This document shows, one piece after another, positions 1 to 10,989 of a stretch of 64,000 bases of DNA (the stretch's first letter is position 1; each line of letters opens with the position of its first letter). Source of the DNA: Pratylenchus scribneri. Its lineage: Eukaryota; Nematoda; Chromadorea; Rhabditida; Pratylenchidae. Under the pieces are notes generated by a model that was not told where the DNA came from, searched no databases, and saw only the letters and a program-made list of their open reading frames with translations. The stretch spans positions 124,001-188,000 of the forward strand of contig JAQSEB010000189.1 of the NCBI GenBank assembly GCA_030063045.1, in the 5' to 3' direction. The position numbers and the translations under genes were made by a program.

Positions 1-582
1 CAACAAAAATTTTCTAATATTGCCTAAATATGTATATTCCAAAAATAGATAAATTCATAAAAAAATCAAAATAAATAAATGATGTACACAAATTTAATTA
101 AAAATTTATAAATTTGTATTTTAAAAATGAAGGAAAATTGCTCTGTATATATTTCGATTTTTCATAGTGAAAATTGAGTTTTAAAATTTAACAACTCTAT
201 TTTATAGCAAATTTCAAAAAAATATCGTCCTTTAATCTATGCAGATACTTCCGGCACTGAGAAATCTTTGAAAAATGAATTAGCTTATGGCCATAATATT
301 TTTCTCTTAAGAATTTAAATCAATAAAGATAATTATATCAAAAAAGAATGGAAAAATAATGATATAATAAAACTATTATCCATATTTTATTTAATTTTAT
401 TTATATCACAAAATATTTAAAAATTATTGAATCTTAATTCAAATTAATTTATAATAAATTTAATTAAAATAATTTTGTAAAAAATGAAGTCAAAATTATC
501 AAAGATGGAGAAATATTCGCAAAAAATATATTCATTCATCAAATATTAATCAAAACAATAATAAATAATTAAGTTTGGATAC

Positions 583-692
583 ATTTTCGAGCGAAACACA
601 TCGATTATCAGAACCAAAATATTGTGCATCGCTAGTATACAAGTTATCAACCCAGATGACAGATAATATTTTGCGAGAATAATTGTGCTCGT
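583..692 (-). CDS. Candidate internal exon, minus strand
   Basis: A 110-bp island of raised G+C in an AT desert. Read on the minus strand it follows an acceptor-like tatccatcag and ends at a donor-like gtatcc. The frame is open throughout and gives a mixed-composition peptide containing ILSVIWVDNLY and SDAQYFGSDNRCV. The second piece has the spacing of the SET-domain stretch D-A-x3-G-N-x2-R-F, but the key residues are not kept and it lies after, not before, the ELTFDYG-like island at 2.8 kb, so that match is probably chance. Openness in a GC island is weak evidence by itself. Not recognised. Confidence 0.25.
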
Positions 693-1693
693 CTGATGGA
701 TATTTTAATTTAATTTTATTAAAATTAATACTGAAAGAATAGTAAATAAAATAATAAAAATAGTCAAATTATAAAATTAAAAATTAATTCAAGTTTTAAA
801 AAAATATAATAAATTAAATAAAAAAATAAAAAGTTTATATCGAAATTGATCAATTATTTTTCTAATATTTTTACCAACTTAATTATTTTATTAAAATTAA
901 TTATAAATAATGAAAAAATTATGAAAAAATTAAATGTTTATAATTTTCAAATGAATTGCAAAAATTTAATATTGAATTAAAAAAAAATATTATGTTAGAA
1001 TTGAAAAAAATTTCTTAACAAAATACAGTAATAAATGAGAGCACTTTTAGAAAAATATATAAATTTTGATGAAACTTTGTTTAAGTAATTAATTTATTTA
1101 TAAAATAAATTAATTATCAATTGTAAAAATTACTAATTATTTTTAGTAAAATATTCATGTAAATGCAATATATTTTTAAAATTTTTAAATTTAAAAATTA
1201 TATAAATAAATAAATTTTTAAAAAATTTCAATTTATTTAATGAAAATGAATGAATAATATATTCGTATTGATTTTCTATAAATATATTTCTAAATTTTCT
1301 TAGATTATTAATAATATAAATTTAAATAACATAATAAAATGTTAAAAATGTCTATAAATTAAAAAAAAATAAAAATAAGGTATAATATTTTCTCCAACTT
1401 ATATGAAATTAAATTTTAATAAATTGGAGATAAATACAATTAATTTAAAATATAATATATTTATATACAGGCATATCAGAGAATATAAGGATAATAAATA
1501 TTTTCATATAATAATTTTTTTAATAAAATTTTTGCTTTTTCATTAAAATTATTGGCAAAAATCGTCCTAAATATTCTAAGATCCGGTGATCTAATCTTAA
1601 AGGCATTTTTTATTGAGAAATTATTACGGTGAATAATATATGATGAAAAATAAATTTACATATCCAGATCGAATTCTTGATAAATATTTTGTC

Positions 1694-1804
1694 CTAATCA
1701 ATTACTACTAAATATTTTCCGTTCTGATAAGAACTTCCATTAAATTTATTCCATTCATCAATCCAAATTTTAATGGTCAATATAAATTTCTCGATGGAAA
1801 CTAG
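1694..1804 (-). CDS. Candidate exon, minus strand, unknown product
   Basis: The open minus-strand frame covers 111 nt. A likely exon runs from an acceptor-like attatgactag (exon from about 1800 downward) to a donor-like gtagta. The peptide is varied and non-repetitive, including IKIWIDEWNKFNGSSYQNGK, unlike the Lys/Asn/Ile/Phe strings that random translation of this DNA gives. About 30 nt further down is a second small piece that ends at a consensus-like gtaaat donor (near 1655-1690). No family recognised. It could be an exon of the same minus-strand gene as the islands at 2.6-3.8 kb. Confidence 0.3.
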   Translation of the reverse strand, partial: LVSIEKFILTIKIWIDEWNKFNGSSYQNGKYLVVID

Positions 1805-2100
1805 TCATAATAATTTCTGATTTTATAAGATTAAATGATAGAATAATTAAATTAAAAAAAATAATATATTTTTAAAATTAAAACATCTGAAACCAATTGA
1901 CAAAAAGAGCTCAGCGAAATTCTACATCGACGAGAGCTATAAATATTAAATAAATATTATTTGTTTGACTGTGTAAATAAAAAATTTAAAAATTTTAACT
2001 ACTAATAATATAGAAATTAAATTAAATATCAAAATGAAAAATGAAATATATACATTCTTTATAATAAATATTTAACTTTTTCATTGGAATATATAATATA

Positions 2101-2520
2101 TCTCCGGCTAGTCCGGAGGGGATGGAAGGAGGGATAAAATAAACACATTCAAAAACTTCGTCAATCTTGAGGAGGGCAGGGGATGGGGCAAAATGGGCCG
2201 GGGACGGGGTTTGGGGAAGGGCAACGGTAATTCATCAGCATCGCCATTCTTCTTCGTCATCTTAGAGGGTTCTGACCCATCCTACCATTTTCCCCCAAAT
2301 TCATCCATCGTCCCGTCCCATTCTCCCCCTCAATGCGTCGCGGCCACGCTTCCACCATCAACAATCCACCCAAAAGCGGGGAGGGCCTGGCCAACCCTTA
2401 CCCAGCTTAATAAAAAACTGAAAGGAAGAAATAATTGCAAATCTTCAAAAGCCATGGGACCGGACAACATCTAAATGCTAGACCATAAAAATATCATATT
2501 TATAAAAATCTTGAAATAGA
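2101..2520 (+). pseudogene. Non-LTR (LINE) retrotransposon remnant, start of reverse transcriptase
   Basis: A sharply G+C-richer island. The plus-strand frame 2193-2474 is proline-rich and ends in KSSKAMGPDNI, which matches the conserved start of non-LTR reverse transcriptase domains (consensus S-K-A-P-G-P-D-G-I). The residues before it (TLTQLNKKLKGRNN) match the usual lead-in helix with the T-x-x-E-L-x-x-A-L-K-x-x-K pattern. A stop follows directly; beyond it the same frame gives MLDHKNIIFIKILK and then another stop, consistent with a decayed continuation of the RT. Catalytic YADD is not present. This is a short, dead fragment; the clade (Jockey, CR1 or RTE) cannot be told. The first 90 nt (G-rich, ggggatgg-type) may be unrelated low-complexity DNA. 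Confidence 0.55.
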
Positions 2521-2607
2521 ATCATTGAATTTGAAGAACTAACATTGTTCTCCTTTATTATGAAAAATTTACTAGGAAAAATTGTTTATTGTTGAATAAA
2601 AATACAC

Positions 2608-2644
2608 TAAAACATGGATATTTGGGCCTTTCATAATGAAGAAT
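2608..2644 (-). CDS. Candidate micro-exon, minus strand
   Basis: 37 bp between a strong acceptor-like tagaaatatttcag and a donor-like gtgtat on the minus strand, encoding ILHYERPKYPCF in one frame. It lies 160 bp past the SET-like island on the same strand. Joining it to the gtagag donor at 2804 would create a TGA at the junction, so either the splice choice differs or the gene is broken. Confidence 0.22.
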
Positions 2645-2804
2645 CTGAAATATTTCTAGAAATTGCATAAAAAACAGAAAAAGCACAGTAATTTTTCGAT
2701 ATTTCGAATAATTCTTTGATATAATTGCTAGATTAATATATTATTTTAATGAAAAATTTAAAAAGTAATATTAAAATTCATTCAATATGGATTTCACTCT
2801 CTAC

Positions 2805-2842
2805 CATTTATGACCATAATCGAATGTCAATTCTTCATCATA
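2805..2842 (-). CDS. SET-domain-like motif (YDEELTFDYG), minus strand
   Basis: The minus-strand translation reads YDEELTFDYGHK and then TG before a donor-like gtagag. The eight residues EELTFDYG are the C-terminal signature of SET-domain lysine methyltransferases (G-E-E-L-T-F-D-Y-G), where the Tyr packs on the S-adenosylmethionine site. The only AG available as acceptor falls inside the GAA codons (atgatgaag), so an exon may begin there with its first two bases completing the Glu codon. No Cys-rich post-SET is seen directly after it. The frame ends at a stop immediately after the motif unless spliced. Fragment length is too short for certainty. Confidence 0.3.
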
Positions 2843-3690
2843 AGAATATTAGAAAAAATTTTAGATTTTTGCATAATTTAGCACCTTCGATATGAATTAA
2901 AATAAATTATAATAAAGAAATTAAACGAATTATATGATTTTATATAATAAGAAAGAGAAATTTATTTAATTATTTATTATCATAAATTTTTAAGAATAAA
3001 AAGTTTTAAATGATATTATAAAAATTTTAAAAAGAAAAGAATTTTAAATTAGATAAAAAATACAAATTTTGATTTTAAGGAAAAATAATATTAAATTAGA
3101 TTTTCATTTTGGTAAATTCTGTTTTATATTTTTTTCAAATTTAATGGATTTGAATGGTAATAATAAATTAAATTTATCATCAAAACAACATAAAAATGGA
3201 AAAAAATTTTACATCGTTTCTTTTAATAAAATTATTTATAAATAATTATTATGAAGAATAATTGAAAAATTATAATTTATTTTCATAAAAATATAAAAAA
3301 TTAATTAATAATGTAATTATAATTTAAAATTGGGAATGGTTGAATAAAATTTAAATTACTAAATATTTCAAAGAATGAATTAAATTTAATGTATTTTCTT
3401 TATAAAATTTATTGAATAACGAAATTAAAATATATTTATAATTTTATTAAGCTAGCTTTCTAATTTTTATAAGATTATTAATTTATTAAAATTTATTTAA
3501 AATAAGAAAATTAAATAAAATCTATACAAAATATTTTATATTTAGAGCTTCAAAAAAATCGATAAAAGAAATAAAGGGAAGCAGGAATCCAACCATAATT
3601 TAAAAAATTTTTTAAAATATAGAGATACATGATGAAAATTATATTATCTAAAATTATTAATCAATGAAAAATTAAATTTAATATTAAAAT

Positions 3691-3822
3691 TTAATCGTTA
3701 TATTTCATTCTCTCCCAAATACAAAACCGATCTTTCTCCAGATCGCCAAAAGCAAATAAAAAGCGTATTAAGACCTGGATTTGTAATATAAATAGCTCCT
3801 TTGCGCGTTTGTTATTGGCCAT
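3691..3822 (-). CDS. Small ORF or exon, minus strand; possible SET-core piece
   Basis: ATG at 3822 (minus) opens a 43-codon frame ending in TAA at 3691. It begins MANNKRAKEL and contains LIRFLFAFGDLEKD. This last stretch resembles the SET-domain segment just before EELTFDYG (consensus R-I-A-F-F-A-x-R-D-I-x-x-G-E-E-L), and it lies about 900 bp upstream, in gene order, of the island that carries YDEELTFDYG. An acceptor-like tacaaatccag splits it at codon 16. No visible donor joins the two islands in the right frame, and a second frame is also open here. Either a real exon or a decayed one. Confidence 0.28.
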   Translation of the reverse strand: MANNKRAKELFILQIQVLIRFLFAFGDLEKDRFCIWERMKYND

Positions 3823-4022
3823 TTTTAAATTTATAAATTTGGAGGAAACATATATAATAGATCGGAATGAAATTGAAAAAATATGATGGATAATTATTTA
3901 TGAAAATTTAAAATAACGATATTAATGTAAAAAAATAAATCTTGAATAATTATTATGAATCTTCTATGGATAGTAATTTTTTTAGGTTAAAGAAATCACA
4001 TTTTATAGATCAATATTCAGAA

Positions 4023-7000
4023 TTAATCAATATTGTATTCTAAGGCAGTGAAATGAAAAAAGATGAATAAATAAAAATAATTAAATTGACTTAAATTAAT
4101 CAATAATTTAATTAATAAATTTTTTAAATTTCTTTTGAGGAATTTTATCAAAAAAGTAAAAAATAAATAATAATATATTAGGGACCTTATTTGGAATCCA
4201 TCAAGAAGACCAAGATATATGTGCAATCAACGTCCATCTATATAGAGTCCTAAGGTCAAATACCTTTCAATTAAACTTATTGTAATGAGATTTTGATAGA
4301 AATATTTTAATAAAAATTGAAGCATGATGCGTAATAAAATATTATTTAATTAAATTTAATTTAAAATATTATTTATTTTTATAAAATAAAATTTAAATGT
4401 TGTGAAAAAATAATTATAATTCATAAATAAAGTCAATAAAATTTATAAATAAAAAATTATTAATAGAAAATGGATAAAATGAATTTATTTTATTACAAAT
4501 CAAATTTCAAATTTTTTTAATTTTTAGATACTAAAAATTATCAAAGATTAAAAATTCTCATATCAAGAATGCCCGCATCAATGCTCCGTCTATACTCAAA
4601 CATCTAGATAGTATCTGCGAAATAAACTGATAAATGCATTACAAGAACTTGGTTAAATAAAATAATATAATAATAAAGCTATTCGATAATAGCATTAAAT
4701 TTTATAATAAAAATGACAAATTTTAAAATAATTTTAGGAAAAGAGAATAATATTTTATATTTAGAATTTAATAAAATAATAATTACTTATTAGAAACTGC
4801 TAATAAACGAGAAAGAAAAAAATTTATCTAATAAATAATATTCATTAATTAGATAAATATTTTAAATAATTAAATGTCTTTCTATTATGTATATATCAAA
4901 TTATTTTAGGAAAAATTAGCATCTTTATTAAAAAGGCTAATAAAAATATTAAATTTTTTTGAAATCATAAAATTATCTTATAAAATTTTTATTATTTAAA
5001 ATATATAGAATAATTATGATTATAATGGAAAATTCATGCACTAATTAGAATGAAGCTAATTTTATATGTAATTATAGAGTGCCCATTCTATTTTATTAAA
5101 TAATAAATAAGAACGGTAAATTTTTAATAAAATCGAAGATTTCATTTAAAATTTATTCTGAAGAAAAATTCTTATTGCAATAATCTAATGAAGAAATTAT
5201 ACAAATTTTTGGAATATGTTAAAAATTCGGAAACAATTGATTTTCTAGCAAAGTTAGATTTAACAAAAATGGTAGTACAAAAATATGTATGAGTAATACG
5301 GTTATCGCGGATCCGAAATCCGATATCGGAATAAACGAAAAAACTTTTTATTAGGAACTATAAAACCCAAATTGGCGTTAGAAAAAAAAGTTCAAATTTT
5401 TTGAGAAAGTTTGAAAAAATAAACAATTCTGAAAAGAAAATAATTATAGAACTATTATATGATATAATATCGAAGGAGAAAAATTAATATTTTATCGATA
5501 TAAAATTTTTAAAACCGAATTTTATTAGACAAAATTTTATTAAAGCTCTAAAATAATTTAAAAATACAAAGAAATATCATTGATTAATAATGCAATAAAA
5601 TGTAGAATCATATGATAAAAAATACATAAATAAAATTTTCAATATTTTATTAATTAATTTGAAAATAAAACTTCATAATAATCATAAAGAATAATTGATT
5701 CGAATCTGAAAAATAATGTTTTATATTGTACTGTAAGATTTCTTTTTTATGTAAATGAATAAACGAATTTTATTATAAAATAATTTAACTAAATTTATAA
5801 TAAATAATAAAGTATTTTTTATAATAATTGAATATATTTTATCCAAATTATATAATATATTTAAATAAAAACATCTTTAAATTTTTGATCAATTTTCTAT
5901 TATTATAAATATATATAAATTAATGCGTCAACAATAATTTCACCTCCACTATTGTTTGCCGAAAACTCTAGAATTTTAAATTAAAAAAAAATTTTGAATT
6001 GAAAATTTTATTTATAAAAAACGAAAAAAATGCTAATCAATCCAGCATAACTTGTTAACCCAGTTGATAAATAAAGTTTTTTTAAATAAAATTAATTATT
6101 AATTTTATTTTTTTAAAACTATAAAAAAAAAAGATTGGAAATATAATAATGCAATGTAGAAGAAATTAATCAATGAATTTTTGACAAGCCTATCTGTAGA
6201 AGATTTGTAGGGTATAATTGTTCTAAATGAATATTAAATAAGATAATTCATCCTTCATACAATGATGATGAAATAAAAAATAAAATCAAATTAAGATTTT
6301 GATTTTGGTAATTCCAAATTCAATGGACGAATAATTTTATGGATACTCGATCGAAACGTTAAAGTGATTATTTTTAAAATGAAATTTACTATATGCCTCT
6401 GCATTGATTATTTTTTTTTGTGCCATCGAAAATGCAAAAAATTTAAAAAAAAAATTAAAAAAATTTTTGGATAAATAAAGGATTATTTTAAATTATTAAT
6501 TTTAAAAATGAATTAACACGGAAAATTTTGAGGCTTTTATGAAAAATTTTTATTGTAATTTAAAAATAATAAAATTAATAAAAAATTAATTAGAAATTTA
6601 ATTTATTATTTGAATGAAAACAAAGTGAAAATGATAAAATCAAATTTGTTTTATTTCAAATTTGTATTCATATTTATTTCTTTGAATTTATTTTTAAATC
6701 ATTTGACTTTCAAATTCATACAATAATGGAAAATTTGATCATATTACGAATAAATTAAATCTCTATAATCTTGGAAAAAATTCATAAAATAAAAATAATT
6801 TACATCATTAAATATTATAAAAAATTTAAAAAATTAAATAAAATTATAAAATAAGGAATCAAATAAAAAAGAACTTAGTAATAAAATCTAAAATTTTTTT
6901 AGATAAATTAAAATTTAAAAGTATCTAATTTTGAAAAATTTAAATTTTATAGATTATTAAAATTTAAAGTTTGAAAATTTTAAAATGTAAACTATTGTTT

Positions 7001-7100
7001 TGGTAAAAATTTTAGCGTAAAAATTCTTATTAAATTTAAGTATTTTGGAAGAGATAATTTATAAAAAAATGAACTTGGTACAATAATAAATTATTTAATG
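4023..7100. other. AT-rich desert
   Basis: A-biased low-complexity DNA. One island at about 4555-4640 has a minus-strand acceptor-like tttatttcgcag and short open frames; one frame, after ctatctag, reads YRRSIDAGILDMRIFN, faintly like the SET stretch I-D-A-x-x-x-G-N-x-x-R-F-x-N, but it runs into a stop with no donor. Long A/T-only open frames (for example on the minus strand at 4023-4226) have only Lys, Asn, Ile, Phe and Leu codons and are not credible genes. Confidence 0.55.
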
Positions 7101-7114
7101 ATCAAATTTTCAAA

Positions 7115-7294
7115 TTAGTAATTATAAGAAAAAATGAAGTCTGAGACCGAGTCATAAAGAGAAAATGCTACTACTAGGGTGTCCGAAAAGTTCTCAGAAT
7201 TTCTCACGTCAATTATTATTGACATTTGGAGTTTAATTAATCTTTGACATACATGCTTAATATATATGTCATTCGAAAGAGGAGAAAAAATGCT
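7115..7294 (-). CDS. Open 59-codon frame, minus strand, unknown
   Basis: Between stops the minus strand is open for 60 codons with a balanced amino-acid mix, including YIKHVCQRLIKLQMSIIIDV and SENFSDTLVVAFSLYDSVSD; an in-frame ATG lies inside (first codon of MSIIIDV). Such composition is unusual in this AT-rich DNA. No start-codon context or splice site fixes its ends. On the plus strand the same island carries agggtgtccgaaaagttc, which looks a little like the end of a mariner-type element, so mobile-element origin is an alternative. No family recognised. Confidence 0.3.
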   Translation of the reverse strand, partial: SIFSPLSNDIYIKHVCQRLIKLQMSIIIDVRNSENFSDTLVVAFSLYDSVSDFIFSYNY

Positions 7295-7299
7295 CTAAG

Positions 7300-8440
7300 A
7301 ATAATAAAATAATTTGATTTAATAAATAATATAATTTAATATTATCAATGATAATAAATTTATAGTAAATAGAATAATTAATTTTATAAATCACATTCAA
7401 ATTCAAAAAAGAGCTCTATATAAATTCATTAAAATTCAAATTCACATTTCATTAAATAATTGAAATTTTTTTAGAAAATGGACATTTTAGATAAAATTAC
7501 CCTGCATTTAAATAAAACTTTTTCCATTCCAATGAAAAAACAAGCAAAATCGAAAAGGAAATAACATCGCGAATTACAATTGAAGATAATGATTGAGAAA
7601 ATTAAATATTTGAATTCAATTTTAATAATAAATGAAATTATTATGAAAAAAAGCCAGTTGAAAACAATGCTTTAGATTAAATAATATCGCATAAATTTAT
7701 AATAAGTAAAAAACTATTTAAGAAACGAAATAATAATTCATAAAATTTTATAAAAAAAAAATTTTAAACATAGATACATAGATACACTTATTAAAATGAT
7801 GTAAATATTAAATATTTTTGATTTGTTCAAAATGTCTTGCTTACAATTTTGATTATTTTTACAATGTTCACATAAGCCAAACAATCCCTATTGCTGCAAT
7901 CTCAGTTTACCAATTAAAGAATATAAATTTTCTTAATTAAATAAATATTTTCTGAGCTTTTTAAAAAATAAAACTCAAATACTAAGATAAATTTTTTTCA
8001 TATTTATAATAAAAAAATATATTATAATTTTATTTATAATTTAATTTAAATTATAATAAATTAATAAAATATGTATTTGAATAAAACAATGATTTTAAAA
8101 TAGATATTTTTCATTTAATATTTGGCAGCTATTGAATTTATTTACAACATTATATTAATATTAAAACCATAAAAAAATTTTATTAAAATTTTCGTTAAAG
8201 AAATAAACAATAATAAAAGATATATTTAAATTTGATCATATAAAGAGAATTATTGATGAATTTATAAAAAATTTTAACGATGGTATTTTATAATAAGAAT
8301 ATATTTATAAAACATAACTATTTAATAAATAAAATATCAAATTCAATGAATTGTTCATTTATTCGTCCAATATAATAAAATTACTATCAATGAGAAATTT
8401 TTTGTTTAAAAATAATATTTATATTGAAGAGCAACGACAA
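7300..8440. other. AT-rich desert, nothing seen
   Basis: Low-complexity A/T sequence with no island, repeat or credible open frame. Confidence 0.6.
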
Positions 8441-8444
8441 ACGG

Positions 8445-8452
8445 ATCAACAG
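8445..8452 (+). repeat. 8-bp target-site duplication, left copy
   Basis: ATCAACAG immediately outside the left inverted repeat of the element at 8453-8951; an identical copy sits immediately outside the right end. Confidence 0.88.
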
Positions 8453-8951
8453 TAGGGTTGGGCGGTACCGATAATTTCGTCCAAAAATCGGTACCGGTAT
8501 TTGCCGATATCGGCCTAGTCGGTATTCGGTACCGGTACTGGGTTTTGAGTCGGTACCCGGTACCGATACTTTTCGCTAGTCAGTAACGATACTAGTCGAT
8601 ACTGACGGTACTAGAGAAAAAATGGTAAAAAATCATAAAAATTTTTAAAAAATCAATTTTTTCTCTTTCAAAAATCCAAAATTTTGATACATAGAAATAA
8701 AAAATAGTTTCATAAAAGATTTAAATCAGACTGAAATTTTCATTTTAAAGAAAAAAATTTTAAAAAAATAAAAACTTGGCCAAAAATGCCATTTTAGGGG
8801 GTGCTTGTCAGTACCGACAAGTACCGAGTTGAAAAAACGGTACCGGTAGTATAGGAGTCGGTACCGATTCTGGCAAAATCGGTACCGTAACTGGCCAACC
8901 ACCAATATTTCGGTACCAGACCGATCGGTACTGCGGTACCGCCCAACCCTA
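8453..8951 (+). mobile_element. Non-autonomous hAT-type DNA transposon (MITE), 499 bp, complete
   Basis: The two ends are perfect 18-bp inverted repeats: TAGGGTTGGGCGGTACCG at 8453-8470 and its exact complement at 8934-8951. Both are flanked by the same 8 bp, ATCAACAG, the duplication length made by hAT-superfamily transposases; the TAGGG end is also usual for hAT. The inner 100 bp on each side hold many ggtaccg/cggtacc motifs in both orientations, typical of subterminal transposase-binding repeats. The centre is AT-rich and codes for nothing; the minus-strand open frame at 8726-8956 is a by-product of the repeats. Perfect ends and target duplication imply a fairly recent insertion. It would need a transposase from elsewhere in the genome. 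Confidence 0.9.
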
Positions 8952-8959
8952 ATCAACAG
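8952..8959 (+). repeat. 8-bp target-site duplication, right copy
   Basis: ATCAACAG directly after the right inverted repeat, identical to 8445-8452. Confidence 0.88.
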
Positions 8960-10830
8960 TCCCGAGAATTTAAGAAGAGTTTTTGGATGTTTGAACCAAT
9001 AAATATTTTAAAATTTTTTTACAATATAGAATCGAAAAATTTATTATTAAATTTAAATACAATATTTTTAGAGATAAATAATTTTCCAATTATTGAATTT
9101 TAAAAAAAAAAATTAAATAAAAAATAAAATAAATTTCAAATATATTAATAAAATAATTCATAAATAAAATAAAAAATCAAAAGTTCATAATAAAAAATTA
9201 ATGAATAAATAAAATCATAAAATAAAAATAAATTAAAATAATTATACTATGATGAAAGTTTAGAGATATTAAAATAAAAAAAAATAAAGAATTCTAAATT
9301 ATAAAAGAAAATTGTTAATATATTAAAAAAAGAAAAAAATTAGTTTTAATAATCCAAGGTAAGTAAATTCGAAATTTATTGTTGTCAACAAATGAAATTT
9401 ATTAAAAATTTATAAGGAGAATAATGAAGAAATCTGGATAAAGAATGAGAGAAAAATTTTGAAGCCTCTCTAAAATTAGCAGAGGAATGGGCAATAAAGG
9501 ATGAAGAAGAAAAAATGCGCTTTATATTTTCTTATTATAAAATAAATAATTCTTAAATTTTTATTTATTTTTTTTATTTACAAGAGTATTAAAAAGAAAG
9601 ATCGAAATATTAAGTAAAAATTTTTATGGCTCAAAAAATTATTAAGTGATTAATAATGATAAAAACAATAATTCTCATAAAATAAATTTAATATAAGCAA
9701 TCGAGATATTATCAGATAGTATAGGTAAATATATATAATTTTCTCTTAAATTCAATCGATGAACAATGTATAAAATTAAAATAACTGCAAATTGGTGAAG
9801 ATATAAATTAAACTAAGCAATTGTATACTATTTTAATGAAAAAATTTTATCATATATAATTTTGATGAAAAGAAAGTGAGAAATGAAAAATTGAATTTAA
9901 ATAAATTGAAAACAATGGAAAAATGAAAGCTAAAGTCCGAATAGGATTGGAATTTAAGGGGATAAAAATCTGGCAATTGTGGAATTTCGATGTTATTAAA
10001 TATCAATTTATTAATTGCATATTAAATTGCTAGAAGAAAATTTGCCTGCTATAAATTCCATTTTAATAAAATGCTGAAATCTATCCACAAAAAAATTCTT
10101 CAATTTAATTATAAAATTAAATTTTTAAAAAAATATAAATACTTCATTCATAAATCATTCGAAATTAAAGACTATACACTATACTAAAAAAGTAAAATTT
10201 AAATACAAACGACAAATTAATTTTAATACTATTTAAAAAATTATAAGTTTAATTAATCTCTATATAAATCATAATGCGATATATTTTATAATATTTGACA
10301 TTTTAATAAACTATAAATTTTAAAATTTAAAAAAACAATCATTTCTATGATTAAAATCAATAAAATTCTAGATTCCATCTAATTGAATAATAATTAGATT
10401 ATCTAATTATTCATTTATCGAAATGTTTTATATTAAGAAGGAATCGATGATTTTATCTAACATTAAATTAGAATTTTATTAAAAAATATAAATTTTTATG
10501 TCAAAAACTAGCAATTTATTTCAGTCTCTGTGTCCAATAAATTTTAGTTTTTAATTTTGATAAAAATTCTGAAAAAACTGTCTTAAATGAATTTCATCCT
10601 TAATATAAATAGAATAAAAAATTAAATAAATTATTAGATATAAAAATATTAGATAAAAATTATCAAAATGCCCATTTTTAAGAATTTATTTATATGTAAT
10701 TAATGATGAAATTAAATAGAACGAATTCATTAATAGATTAAAAATATCTATATTCTTAAAATTTATTATCTTATAAAATTAAAGGAAACAACTTTAAATG
10801 TAATCAATGTTATTTTTGGATAAATTTATA
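8960..10830. other. AT-rich desert, nothing seen
   Basis: A-biased low-complexity sequence. No repeat or open frame with credible composition. Confidence 0.6.
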
Positions 10831-10831
10831 C

Positions 10832-10945
10832 AAATATGAGTGATCGAATTGTAATCCCTGCCATAAATGCCATTGTGCAAATTGCTCAATCCGTGATCAT
10901 GGTCAAAGCAAGTGATAAGTCCAAGATACTCTTTGATAATGAAAG
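10832..10945 (-). CDS. Candidate exon, minus strand; possible SET N-terminal motif
   Basis: A 114-bp island bounded on the minus strand by a good acceptor-like tttatatttttttag and a donor-like gtataaat. One frame is open across all of it with balanced composition. The peptide starts FIIKEYLGLIT, resembling the SET N-terminal strand (x-F-I-x-E-Y-x-G-E-I-I-T), then CFDHDHGLSNLHNGIYGRDY. The length is a multiple of three, so it could be a phase-neutral cassette. In minus-strand order it precedes the other SET-like islands at 3.7 and 2.8 kb, which is the expected domain order. A plus-strand ATG frame of 37 codons also fits the island, so strand is not certain. Confidence 0.33.
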
Positions 10946-10989
10946 CTAAAAAAATATAAAGAAATAAAAAAAATTTTGAAGACATTTTT

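Larger units (their letters stand above)
1..2100. other. AT-rich, A-biased desert with small exon-like islands
   Basis: Almost pure A/T with A clearly exceeding T on the plus strand and no long open frame. Three islands of higher complexity stand out (near 240, 583-692 and 1694-1940); the two best are listed separately. The island near 199-260 has a minus-strand acceptor-like ttctcag followed by an open stretch of about 20 codons. The island near 1896-1938 has a minus-strand acceptor-like tttatag and a gtttca donor-like end. Nothing else is visible. Confidence 0.6.

Noticed and set aside
583..692. LDL-receptor YWTD repeat reading of WVDNLY...GSDNR
   Set aside because: Only a few residues fit and no neighbouring repeat was found.
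4023..4226. Minus-strand 67-codon frame, and similar A/T-only frames at 19379-19588, 34000-34218 and 51090-51305
   Set aside because: Composition is that of translated random AT-rich DNA; no motif, start context or splice site supports them.
7177..7195. Mariner-like terminus (agggtgtccgaaaagttc)
   Set aside because: No inverted partner was found nearby, and the same island is open as a minus-strand frame.
8726..8956. Minus-strand gene over the hAT element
   Set aside because: The frame is composed of translated ggtaccg repeats of the transposon end.
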